A stretch of 64,000 nucleotides of DNA from Subdoligranulum variabile. GTDB taxonomy: Bacteria > Bacillota > Clostridia > Oscillospirales > Ruminococcaceae. This document shows, piece after piece, positions 56,990-64,000 of the stretch; the stretch's first letter is position 1, and each line of letters opens with the position of its first letter. The translations under genes were made by a program, and so were the position numbers. The stretch is taken from positions 124,001-188,000 of the forward strand of contig SFKI01000001.1 of NCBI GenBank assembly GCA_004554775.1, given 5' to 3'. Below the pieces are notes generated by a model, which did no database searches, was not told where the DNA came from, and was given only the letters and a program-made list of their open reading frames with translations.

Positions 56990-58273
56990 TCAGTACAGGT
57001 AGTCGAACTCGTACTCACCGATCTTGATGGTATCCTCTTCCTCAACGCCCTGGGCGACCAGCTCGTCCAGAATACCGGAATCACCCAGCTGCGTCTGGAA
57101 ATACTGCAAGCTCTCGTAGTCCTCGACGTTGGTACCGGCCAGAATGCGCTCCAGCCAGGGGGCGTCCACGGTAAACTCGTGCTCACCGGTGCGGGTAACG
57201 GTGAACGGGCGGGTCGGCATGGCGCTCTTGTCGGGGCGCTTGTACTCGGCCTCGTAGACCTTGACCGGGGGCAGGTCCTTCAGACGGCTGTAGACCAGCG
57301 CGGGCAGGTTGTCCACGCCCTGGCGGGTGGCGGCCGAGATGGGCAGGAAGGTCAGGCCCTTGGCCTCGATATAGTTCTTGAACTCCTCAACCTGTTCGGG
57401 CGTGGCGATATCGCACTTGTTGCCCAGCACGATCTGCGGGCGGTCGGCCAACTCGGCGCTGAAACCGGCCAGCTCGTGGTTGATCTGCTCAAAATCAGCC
57501 TTAGGGTCGCGGCCCTCGCAGCCGGAGACATCCACCACGTGCAGCAGCAGGCGGCAGCGCTCGACATGGCGCAGAAAATCGTGGCCCAGACCAACGCCCT
57601 CGGCAGCGCCTTCGATCAGGCCGGGGATATCAGCGCAGACAAAGCTCTGCTCCGGGCCGACGCGCACGACGCCCAGCACGGGGGTCAGGGTAGTGAAGTG
57701 ATAGTTGGCGATCTTGGGGCGTGCGGCTGAAATGATGCTGATGAGGGTGGACTTGCCCACGTTGGGGAAGCCGATCAGGCCGACGTCTGCGATGACTTTC
57801 AGTTCCAGCTGCAGGTGCATATCCTCGCCGGGCAGACCGGGTTTGGCAAACTTGGGGATCTGGCGGGTGGGGGTGGCAAAATGGCTGTTGCCCCAGCCGC
57901 CGCGGCCGCCGCGTGCCACAACGACCGGCTCGGAGCCGGAAAGGTCGGCCACGACCAGGCCGGTCTCGGCCTCTTTCAGCACGGTGCCGCGCGGTACGCG
58001 GATGACAAGATCATCGGCGTCGGCGCCGCTCTGGCGCTTGGCGCGGCCGTTTTCGCCGTCGGCTGCGGTGTACTTGCGCTTGTAGCGGAAGTCCATCAGG
58101 GTCGAGAGGTTGTCGTCGGCGACAAAGATAATGTCGCCGCCGCGACCGCCGTCGCCGCCGTCCGGGCCGCCTGCCGCCACGAATTTTTCGCGGTGGAAGG
58201 TCACTGCGCCGTCGCCGCCCTTGCCGGCATGCAGCCAGATGGTCGCGGTATCAATAAAATTACTGGTTGCCAT
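56990..58273 (-). CDS. obgE: GTPase ObgE (Obg/CgtA)
   Basis: This 427-residue GTPase of 50S assembly and stress control has a glycine-rich Obg fold (about 1-158, GGDGGDGGRGGDI-type turns). The G domain has P-loop GFPNVGKST (168-176), DIPGLIEGA (G3) and NKCD (G4). A C-terminal OCT domain ends in IGEYEFDYLY. GACGAGG precedes the ATG. It follows rpmA in the usual order. Confidence 0.97.
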   Translation of the reverse strand: MATSNFIDTATIWLHAGKGGDGAVTFHREKFVAAGGPDGGDGGRGGDIIFVADDNLSTLMDFRYKRKYTAADGENGRAKRQSGADADDLVIRVPRGTVLKEAETGLVVADLSGSEPVVVARGGRGGWGNSHFATPTRQIPKFAKPGLPGEDMHLQLELKVIADVGLIGFPNVGKSTLISIISAARPKIANYHFTTLTPVLGVVRVGPEQSFVCADIPGLIEGAAEGVGLGHDFLRHVERCRLLLHVVDVSGCEGRDPKADFEQINHELAGFSAELADRPQIVLGNKCDIATPEQVEEFKNYIEAKGLTFLPISAATRQGVDNLPALVYSRLKDLPPVKVYEAEYKRPDKSAMPTRPFTVTRTGEHEFTVDAPWLERILAGTNVEDYESLQYFQTQLGDSGILDELVAQGVEEEDTIKIGEYEFDYLY

Positions 58274-58344
58274 GTGTTACCTCGTCAAAAATATGCCAGT
58301 TACAAAAAACGAGCGAGCCGAAATGGCCCGCCCGAACGGTTCTT

Positions 58345-58596
58345 TTACTGCTTGACCGTGCAGCGCTTGCGGTCACGGCCCATGCGCTCGAAGTGAACGC
58401 GGCCATCGACCAGAGCGAACAGGGTGTCATCGCTGCCGATGCCGACGCCCTCACCCGGATGGATGTGGGTGCCGCGCTGACGGACCAGGATGTTGCCGGC
58501 CAGAACGAACTGACCGTCGCCGCGCTTGACGCCGAGGCGCTTGGACTCGGAATCACGACCGTTCTTGGTAGAACCTACGCCTTTTTTATGTGCCAT
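58345..58596 (-). CDS. rpmA: 50S ribosomal protein L27
   Basis: This 83-residue protein of the peptidyl-transferase centre begins MAHKKGVGSTKNGRDSESKRLGVK. Firmicutes usually make L27 with a cleavable N-terminal extension (ending LQFFA before HKKG) that the Prp protease removes. Here there is no extension, and GGGAGG lies directly before this ATG. Consistently, no prp gene lies between rplU and rpmA, where it is normally found. The gene follows rplU by 15 bp. Confidence 0.97.
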   Translation of the reverse strand: MAHKKGVGSTKNGRDSESKRLGVKRGDGQFVLAGNILVRQRGTHIHPGEGVGIGSDDTLFALVDGRVHFERMGRDRKRCTVKQ

Positions 58597-58611
58597 TGTG
58601 ATTTACCTCCC

Positions 58612-58923
58612 TTAGCCGTTGATCGCGGTGATTTCCACCTTGGTGTAGGGCTGACGATGGCCTTTGCGGACCATGCTGCCCTTCTTGGGACGATAGGTCA
58701 GGATGTTGAGCTTCTTGCCCTTGCCGTTCTTGACGACCTTGGCGACAACGGAAGCGCCCTCAACAACGGGAGCACCAACCTTGACAGAGCCCTCCTCGCC
58801 AACGGCGAGAACCTGATCGAAGGTGACTTCGGTATCAGCCTCAGCGTTCAGCTTCTCGACGTAAACGACGTCGCCGACCTTGACGCTGTACTGCTTGCCA
58901 CCGGTTTTGATAACTGCGTACAT
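58612..58923 (-). CDS. rplU: 50S ribosomal protein L21
   Basis: This 103-residue protein starts MYAVIKTGGKQYSVKVGDVVYVEKL and has the L21 signature ILTYRPKKGSMVRKGHRQPYTKVEI. GAGAGG precedes the ATG. It is first in the operon, with a strong promoter. It binds 23S rRNA near L20. Confidence 0.97.
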   Translation of the reverse strand: MYAVIKTGGKQYSVKVGDVVYVEKLNAEADTEVTFDQVLAVGEEGSVKVGAPVVEGASVVAKVVKNGKGKKLNILTYRPKKGSMVRKGHRQPYTKVEITAING

Positions 58924-59013
58924 GTGGAAAACCTCTCTTAATAAGTCTCGCTGGACTGTAGGGCGTTGCAGGTAAACCGCACACTTTTCGGGCCCATACC
59001 AAGCGGCTCTAGT

Positions 59014-59042
59014 ATAATACCATAGCCTTGGCGGCTTGTCAA
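59014..59042 (-). promoter_or_regulatory. rplU operon promoter
   Basis: On the minus strand, -35 TTGACA (59037-59042), a 17-bp spacer and -10 TATTAT (59014-59019). A leader of about 80 nt follows. It might hold an L21-type autoregulatory element, but I could not match one. Confidence 0.82.
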
Positions 59043-59068
59043 GGCTTTTTGGGCGATTTTACAGCAAA

Positions 59069-59929
59069 TTATACGGTTTTGCCGCTCTGGCGGGCAGCAG
59101 CCTCGACGGTGTTCAGCATCAGCATGGCGCGGGTCATCGGGCCGACGCCGCCGGGCACCGGGGTGATGTAACCGGCCTTTTCGCTGGCGGCGGCAAAATC
59201 CACATCGCCGTGCAGTTTGCCGTCCGCCCCGCGGTTGATGCCCACGTCAATGACCACCGCACCGGGCTTGACCATATCGCCGGTGACAAAGCCCTCGCGG
59301 CCCACGGCAGCGACCAGAATGTCTGCCGCAGCGCAGACTTCTTGCAGGTTCTTGGTCTTGGAGTGGCAGATGGTGACGGTGGCGTTTTTCGCCAGCAGCA
59401 ACAGCGCGGCGGGCTTACCCACGATGTTGGAGCGGCCGATGACCACGGCGTTTTTGCCCGCAATGTCGGTGCCGGTGGACTCGATCATGCGGATGCAGCC
59501 CGCCGGGGTGCAGGGCAGGTAGCAGGGCTCGCCGATCTGCATGCGGCCCACATTGATGGGCGAAAAGCCGTCGACGTCCTTCTCCGGCGGGATGGCGTCG
59601 ATAACAGCCTTTTCGTCGATCTGCGCGGGCAGCGGCAGCTGGACCAGAATGCCGTGCACGGCGGGGTCCTCGGCCAGCTTTTTCACCTCAGCCAGCAGGG
59701 TCTCCTGTGTGGTGTCGGCGGGCAGGTTGATGCTGCGGCTCTCAATGCCGCACTGCGCGCAGTCGTTAATCTTGCCGCGCACATAGACCTGGCTGGCGGG
59801 GTTCTCGCCCACCAGAATGACCGCCAGGCAGGGGCTGACACCCTGTGCCTTGAGTGCGGCGACCTTTTCGGCGGCTTCTGCCTTGGTGGCAGCGGCCAAT
59901 GCCTTTCCGTCAATAATACTTGCTCCCAT
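59069..59929 (-). CDS. folD: Bifunctional methylene-THF dehydrogenase / methenyl-THF cyclohydrolase
   Basis: This 286-residue cytosolic enzyme interconverts 5,10-methylene-THF and 10-formyl-THF. VGENPASQVYVRGK contains the catalytic Lys/Tyr region. GILVQLPLPAQI and PCTPAGCIRMIE follow, with the NADP loop VIGRSNIVGKP and the end PVPGGVGPMTRAMLM. The start MGASIIDG has GAGGGAA upstream; a longer frame is rejected. It supplies formyl groups for purN and the AICAR transformylase, alongside fhs. It lies at the end of the lgt operon. Confidence 0.97.
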   Translation of the reverse strand: MGASIIDGKALAAATKAEAAEKVAALKAQGVSPCLAVILVGENPASQVYVRGKINDCAQCGIESRSINLPADTTQETLLAEVKKLAEDPAVHGILVQLPLPAQIDEKAVIDAIPPEKDVDGFSPINVGRMQIGEPCYLPCTPAGCIRMIESTGTDIAGKNAVVIGRSNIVGKPAALLLLAKNATVTICHSKTKNLQEVCAAADILVAAVGREGFVTGDMVKPGAVVIDVGINRGADGKLHGDVDFAAASEKAGYITPVPGGVGPMTRAMLMLNTVEAAARQSGKTV

Positions 59930-60026
59930 GATCGTTCCCTCTTTCAAATGTATTTTTTGTCCTTGCGGGCAAAACGGTGTCGGGTCTTACACCAGCAGTA
60001 CCTATCGCCGTACTGCGGGGCGGGGG

Positions 60027-61178
60027 TTATTCCGTTTGGCAGGATTCTTCAGACGCTTCTGATTTTTCGGATTTTTCTGGTTTGACAGACTCTTCAGATT
60101 TGGCGGGTCCCTCGGCAGCTGCCGCGTTCTCCGGTTCTTCCTCGGGCGCGGGATCCTCCAGTTCTTCGATTTCCGGGGCGTCGAGGTCCAGCTCCTTCAG
60201 GCGGCGGTTCATCTCGTCGGTGGCTTTCACAAACTCGGCGTGGGATGCCTTGGCGGACAGCTTGTCCGGGGCAAAGCGGTCCCCTGCTTCGGTCTGCTTT
60301 TTGATGTCACTGACGGCCAGCGTCACTTCGAGCTGCTTGCCCTTGGCATTGCGCAGGCCAATAACCATCAGCACAGCGGCCACAATGACCGAGCCGATCG
60401 CCACCAGCTGGCTGGCGCGCAGACCGGTATTGCCGATGAGCAGCGAGTCGGTGCGCAGGCCTTCGATCCAGCTGCGGCCCAGGCCGTACCAGATGATGTA
60501 GGACAGGAAGATCTGGCCGTTGAACCGGCGGCGTTTGACCAGGCAGGCCAGGATGGCAAAGCCGACCAGGCACCAGATGCTTTCGTACAAAAAGGTCGGG
60601 TGTACCGGGGCGGTGGGGTCGACCGCCATGCCTGCGGGCAGCGTGACCTGCACAGACTTTAAGTAGGCTTCGGTTCCCTCGCTGACCATGCCCCAGGGCA
60701 GGGTCGTGTTGGTGCCGAAAGCTTCCTGGTTGACGAAGTTGCCCCACCGGCCAATGCCCTGCCCGATGAGGAACCCGAGCGAGACCAGGTCGAACAGCGG
60801 CAGCAGCGGGATCTTGCGCCACTTGGCAGCCAGCCCGCCAAATACAAACGCGCCGATGACCGCACCGTAGATGGCGATGCCGCCCAGGCGGATGTCGATC
60901 ATCTCCCAGATGCTGTTATACTCGAACGGGGCCATGGCCACGTAGTAGATGCGGGCGCAGACGATGGACATGACAGTACCGATGGCGACAACATCGACCA
61001 GGCGGTCCGAGTCGATGCCAAAATCCACCGCATTGCGGAACGCGTAGAGCAGGGCCAGCATCATACCGGCGGCGATGATGACACCGTACCAGTAAATGTT
61101 GAACCCGCCGATGGACACAGCCACACGGTTGACCGTAAAGGCCAGCCCCAGGCCAGGGAATTGAACATGATAAGTCAT
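60027..61178 (-). CDS. lgt: Prolipoprotein diacylglyceryl transferase
   Basis: This 383-residue, seven-helix membrane enzyme attaches diacylglycerol to the lipobox Cys of lipoproteins, for example the sugar-binding lipoprotein in this window. RLGGIAIYGAVIGAF and the signature GRWGNFVNQEAFG (about 142-154) are present. It carries an extra cytoplasmic tail of about 110 residues after the last helix, ending in repeats of Ser, Glu, Lys and Pro (SEESVKPEKSEKSEASEES). The tail is unusual for Lgt. AAGGAGAG precedes the ATG. It lies 28 bp after the M16 gene. Confidence 0.95.
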   Translation of the reverse strand: MTYHVQFPGLGLAFTVNRVAVSIGGFNIYWYGVIIAAGMMLALLYAFRNAVDFGIDSDRLVDVVAIGTVMSIVCARIYYVAMAPFEYNSIWEMIDIRLGGIAIYGAVIGAFVFGGLAAKWRKIPLLPLFDLVSLGFLIGQGIGRWGNFVNQEAFGTNTTLPWGMVSEGTEAYLKSVQVTLPAGMAVDPTAPVHPTFLYESIWCLVGFAILACLVKRRRFNGQIFLSYIIWYGLGRSWIEGLRTDSLLIGNTGLRASQLVAIGSVIVAAVLMVIGLRNAKGKQLEVTLAVSDIKKQTEAGDRFAPDKLSAKASHAEFVKATDEMNRRLKELDLDAPEIEELEDPAPEEEPENAAAAEGPAKSEESVKPEKSEKSEASEESCQTE

Positions 61179-61205
61179 TTTGTATCTCTCCTTGCGGGAG
61201 TATTT

Positions 61206-62495
61206 TTATTCTGACGGGTCGATCTGCACGTAGGCGCGGTTTTCTTCCCGCAGGGCGGTGCGCATCAGCTCGTTGGCATCCTCTACAGTCAGGGCGGCCA
61301 GCGCGGCGATCTCGTCGGCCAGCGTGCGGCCCTTCAGGTAGGCAGCGGCAGCTTCCTCGGCGGCATCGTCAACAGCTTCCACATCGCCGAGCAGCTCGCC
61401 GTACATCTGGTTTTTCACCAGCATAAAGACCTCGGGGTCGATGCCCTCGGTGCGCAGACGTTCGATTTCGGCTTGCAGCAGGTCTACGACCTCACGCGGG
61501 GTGTCGCTTTCGCCGGTAAAGGCCACGGCGCAGGCACCGCGCACGGCGATAAAGTCGCCGGAGAACTCCGGGTTGACCATCGCGGTATCGTACAGTCTGC
61601 GGTAGAGCCTGGTCAGCCCGCCGACAACGAGGTCGCCCAGCATATCCAGCAGCAATTCACGCTTGAGGTCGCCGGGGGTGAGCGGTTCTTCCTTGTAGGC
61701 CACGCCGAAGCACGGCTTTGTGACCGGCATTGTGAAGTGTGCTTCCCTGTGGGCCAGCGGGGCGTTATCCGCCGGGATATCCCACTCCACCTCGTGCGCG
61801 GCGCGGGCGCGATAAAGGCCGTTGCGCTTGCAGGCTTCGACGGCCTGATCCAGCGTGATCTTGCCCGCAACCGACAGTACCATATTGGACGGCGCATAGA
61901 ACGCCTTGGTGCAGTTGTACAGCATCTGCGGGGTCAGCTCGGCGATGCTTTCCACCGTGCCGGCGATATCGTCACGCAAGGGGTGGTCGGCGTACAGGCA
62001 GCGGAACAGGGCGTTGAGCAGCCTCCAATCGGGGCTGTCATCGTACATTTTGATTTCCTGCCCGATGATGCCCTGCTCTTTGGCAATGGTAGCTTTGGTG
62101 AACCACGGCTTGCCGACCATGCCCAACAGGATATCGAGGTTTTCGTCGATTTTCTGCGTAGCAGAGAACAGATAGCAGGTGCGGTCATAGCTGGTGAAAG
62201 CATTGGCCGACGCACCGGTTTTGGCGTAGAAGCTGAACGAATCGCCCTTGGGGGTCTCGCACATTTTGTGTTCGAGGAAGTGTGCCGTACCGGCAGGCAG
62301 CACGACCTCTTTGCCGTCCAGCGTGAAATTGCGGTGGATAGAGCCGAACGAGGTGGCATAGATGGCATGCACGCTGCTGTAGCCCGGCATGGTGCGGCAC
62401 AAAACAGTCAGGCCGCTGGGCAGTGTGGTGCTTTGGCATCCGACGGCTGCGGCGGCGCGGGCCTGTACCGCAGACAGATTGGCAAAATCAGACAT
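61206..62495 (-). CDS. M16-family zinc peptidase (YmfH-like)
   Basis: This 429-residue pitrilysin/insulinase-type protein has the inverted zinc motif HFLEH in GTAHFLEHKMCE (about 73-77). A downstream Glu-rich helix (DNLDILLGMV...KEQGIIGQEIKMY) holds the third ligand. It pairs with the upstream M16-like protein that lacks the motif, as in YmfF/YmfH. GGGAGG lies before the ATG, which overlaps the end of the upstream gene by 8 bp. The substrate is unknown. Confidence 0.9.
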   Translation of the reverse strand: MSDFANLSAVQARAAAAVGCQSTTLPSGLTVLCRTMPGYSSVHAIYATSFGSIHRNFTLDGKEVVLPAGTAHFLEHKMCETPKGDSFSFYAKTGASANAFTSYDRTCYLFSATQKIDENLDILLGMVGKPWFTKATIAKEQGIIGQEIKMYDDSPDWRLLNALFRCLYADHPLRDDIAGTVESIAELTPQMLYNCTKAFYAPSNMVLSVAGKITLDQAVEACKRNGLYRARAAHEVEWDIPADNAPLAHREAHFTMPVTKPCFGVAYKEEPLTPGDLKRELLLDMLGDLVVGGLTRLYRRLYDTAMVNPEFSGDFIAVRGACAVAFTGESDTPREVVDLLQAEIERLRTEGIDPEVFMLVKNQMYGELLGDVEAVDDAAEEAAAAYLKGRTLADEIAALAALTVEDANELMRTALREENRAYVQIDPSE

Positions 62496-63783
62496 CCTCG
62501 GCACCTCCCTTGCCCGCCGTACCGGGCTTTGCGGTCACATCATAGCAGACCGAATAGCTGTAGCTTTGCAGCGCCTGGCGCACCTCATCCAAGGTAACGG
62601 CGCTGATCAGCACCTTGCCGTACTCAGGCGGGTAAAGCGGTTCGCCGCGGGTGATCTGGCCATAATACCAGCCCTCCAGCGCGGCCAGGCTGTCGCTCAG
62701 TGCGTCCATGCTCGAAAGCAGGCCGCGGCGGCAGTCGTCGATTTCTTCCTGGGTGATGGGGCCGTTTTTCAGCCCTTCCAGCTCGGCCAGGATGGCGGCT
62801 TCGGCCTGCTGTTCCTTGCCAGGCTCGACGCCGGAGTCGATCATCATGACGCCGGTGGAGCGCTGCGCGGCGGAACCGCAGTAGTAGCAAAGGGATTGCT
62901 TCTCGCGCACATTGCGGAACAGGCGGCTGGTGGCGGAACCGCCCAGCACGCTCATCGCCACGCGCAGGATGCTGACGCTCGGCGGGTCGGACTCGCCGCC
63001 GGTGGTGAACAGCATGCACAGCTTGGCTTGGGTCAAACCGGGGACTTCCTCTTTAAAATGGCGCAGCGGCGTGCGCGGCATGGCCATGGGCAGCGCAAAG
63101 GGCTGCGGGTCGCGGCGGATGCCCTCGAGCTTGCGCAGCAGCAGATCGGCCACGCGGGCTTCGTCCACGCCCTGCACCATCACGTCGATGGACGCAGTGG
63201 AGAGGATGCGGTCATACTCAGCTTTCAGGCTGGTGGGGGTGACGTTGACCAGCTCGGTCGGATAGCCGCCCAGTTCGATGCCCGCCGGGGAATCGCCAAA
63301 GAATTTGCGGCGGGCCTGGCGCACGCAGTAGAGCCGCTTGGAGTTGAACTCCGCTTCCAGGCGGCGGGCCTGGGTCTCGGTCTCGATGCGCACGGCCTCG
63401 GGGTCGAACCGGCCGTCGATAAGATAGGGGTCAAAGATCGTGCCAAAGACGATATCGGCGTAGGCGTCGGTCAGATTTTCCCCGGCCAGAGCGTAGGCGT
63501 CCTTGATGCCGCAGATATCGGCGGAGAGCACGCGGTCCGGCCCGGCACTGGAAAGATCAACGCCAAGGTCGGCACCGTACAGCTCCGCCAAACGGCGGGA
63601 AAGGGCGGTCATATCGGGGCAGGCCGCATAGCCGCGCTCCAGCACCAGGGCCAGCACGGCGGCATCGGTCGCAGTCTCACGCTGCGCGGGGAAGCGCAGA
63701 TGGATCGTGATGCGGCAGCGGTTGAATTTAGCGGCGCTCATCGAGGTAATGAACACGCCGGGAGCAAGTTGTTTACGTTCCAA
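62488..63783 (-). CDS. M16-family protein without zinc motif (YmfF-like)
   Basis: This protein of about 431 residues has the M16 fold but no HxxEH; the equivalent region reads VLALVLERGYAACPDM. Family knowledge says such members are the inactive partner of an M16 dimer. The second half has SATSRLFRNVREKQSLCYYCGSA, the conserved R-x-x-SLCY motif. A TTG at 63783 is used, because AAAGG lies 9 nt upstream; the TTG at 63807 has no ribosome site. The promoter TTTACT-17-TATAAT lies just upstream. First gene of the M16-lgt-folD operon. Confidence 0.88.
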   Translation of the reverse strand: MERKQLAPGVFITSMSAAKFNRCRITIHLRFPAQRETATDAAVLALVLERGYAACPDMTALSRRLAELYGADLGVDLSSAGPDRVLSADICGIKDAYALAGENLTDAYADIVFGTIFDPYLIDGRFDPEAVRIETETQARRLEAEFNSKRLYCVRQARRKFFGDSPAGIELGGYPTELVNVTPTSLKAEYDRILSTASIDVMVQGVDEARVADLLLRKLEGIRRDPQPFALPMAMPRTPLRHFKEEVPGLTQAKLCMLFTTGGESDPPSVSILRVAMSVLGGSATSRLFRNVREKQSLCYYCGSAAQRSTGVMMIDSGVEPGKEQQAEAAILAELEGLKNGPITQEEIDDCRRGLLSSMDALSDSLAALEGWYYGQITRGEPLYPPEYGKVLISAVTLDEVRQALQSYSYSVCYDVTAKPGTAGKGGAEDV

Positions 63784-63819
63784 GTCCTTTTTCCTTTCAA
63801 ACAGCAAATAGATATTTGT

Positions 63820-63848
63820 ATTATACCGCTTTAGGCAATAAAAGTAAA
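63820..63848 (-). promoter_or_regulatory. M16-lgt-folD operon promoter
   Basis: On the minus strand, -35 TTTACT (63843-63848), 17 bp, -10 TATAAT (63820-63825). Confidence 0.8.
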
Positions 63849-63856
63849 TAAAAAAC

Positions 63857-63886
63857 TTGCAGTGGAGTGTGCCGAGCGGTTATAAT
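63857..63886 (+). promoter_or_regulatory. Rightward promoter leaving the window
   Basis: -35 TTGCAG (63857-63862), an 18-bp spacer and a perfect -10 TATAAT (63881-63886). The transcript would begin just before the terminal repeat and continue beyond the window; its gene is not visible. Confidence 0.6.
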
Positions 63887-63915
63887 AGAAGCGCGAATGT
63901 TCCGGGTTGGATTTT

Positions 63916-63992
63916 GTAGGGGCGGACAATGTTCGCCCGTGCAGTTTGGTCGAAACGCAAATTGCACGAGCGGATATAGAATCCACCCCTAC
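63916..63992. repeat. GTAGGGGCG-type composite repeat
   Basis: GTAGGGGCGGACAATGTTCG opens the unit. CAGTTTGG...GCAAATTGCACG lies inside, and GAGCGGATATAGAATCCACC closes it with CCCTAC. A nearly intact single composite unit. Confidence 0.82.
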
Positions 63993-64000
63993 ATTGCCCG

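Noticed and set aside
58924..59013. L21 leader element
   Set aside because: A leader of suitable length exists, but I could not match the known consensus by eye, so it is not annotated.

Overview
The window is about 64 kb of GC-rich chromosomal DNA from a low-copy housekeeping region. Gene content and style point to a gut Firmicute of the Oscillospiraceae/Ruminococcaceae type (Faecalibacterium, Subdoligranulum or Gemmiger-like). The signs are GTAGGGGCG-type interspersed palindromes in most gaps, clade-II single-chain PurL, a PurO-type IMP cyclohydrolase, a CIRCE-controlled clpB and a mraZ-type division cluster. The taxonomic placement is inference; no rRNA is present.

Layout, left to right. 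1-410: an apparent relic of an integrative element (tiny ORF plus hairpin) beside tRNA-Leu(GAG). 785-3521: clpB with promoter and CIRCE operator. 4120-5049: metA with the acetyl-CoA-type Glu111. 5077-6326: a GT2 glycosyltransferase bracketed by two copies of one composite repeat. 6337-8202: fhs under a ZTP riboswitch with a terminator platform. 8272-8898: a broken prepilin gene. 8912-18169: a beta-glucoside/cello-oligosaccharide unit with GH1 beta-glucosidase, two ABC permeases, solute-binding lipoprotein and LacI regulator (all leftward), plus a divergent GH94 phosphorylase. One 14-bp motif lies just downstream of the -10 of both divergent promoters. 18419-18916: PsiE-like membrane protein.

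19141-32653 is a complete IMP pathway block, purE-C-F-M-N-(purO)-(AICAR transformylase)-D-L-B, behind an attenuator-like leader. The usual bifunctional PurH is replaced by two separate genes, and no purK is present. fhs and folD supply the one-carbon units used by purN and the transformylase.

32777-34627 is an ECF sigma / anti-sigma / anchored-protein operon. 34734-46159 is a leftward division and wall cluster (mraZ, rsmH, ftsL, PASTA-PBP, murF, mraY, ftsW, murG, ftsQ) lacking murE, murD, murC, ftsA and ftsZ. 46544-49048 holds a coiled-coil protein, rsmD, 30-bp iteron-like repeats, tRNA-Gly(TCC) and an unrecognised protein. 49397-52107 holds a PRTase-like protein with a degenerate PRPP loop, divergent from dnaD and a dnaC-like helicase loader. 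52157-56113 holds a zinc-ribbon/PASTA pseudokinase, a YebC protein and an RsmF-like methyltransferase. 56218-58923 holds a 39-aa Thr/Asn-rich peptide gene and the rplU-rpmA-obgE-mrnC operon. 59069-63783 holds two M16-family proteins, lgt and folD.

The points most worth following up are the purE leader, the pseudokinase, the PRTase-like protein, the repeat-bracketed glycosyltransferase, the iteron array, and L27 lacking its Firmicute extension with no Prp gene. I found no CRISPR array, complete transposase or phage.
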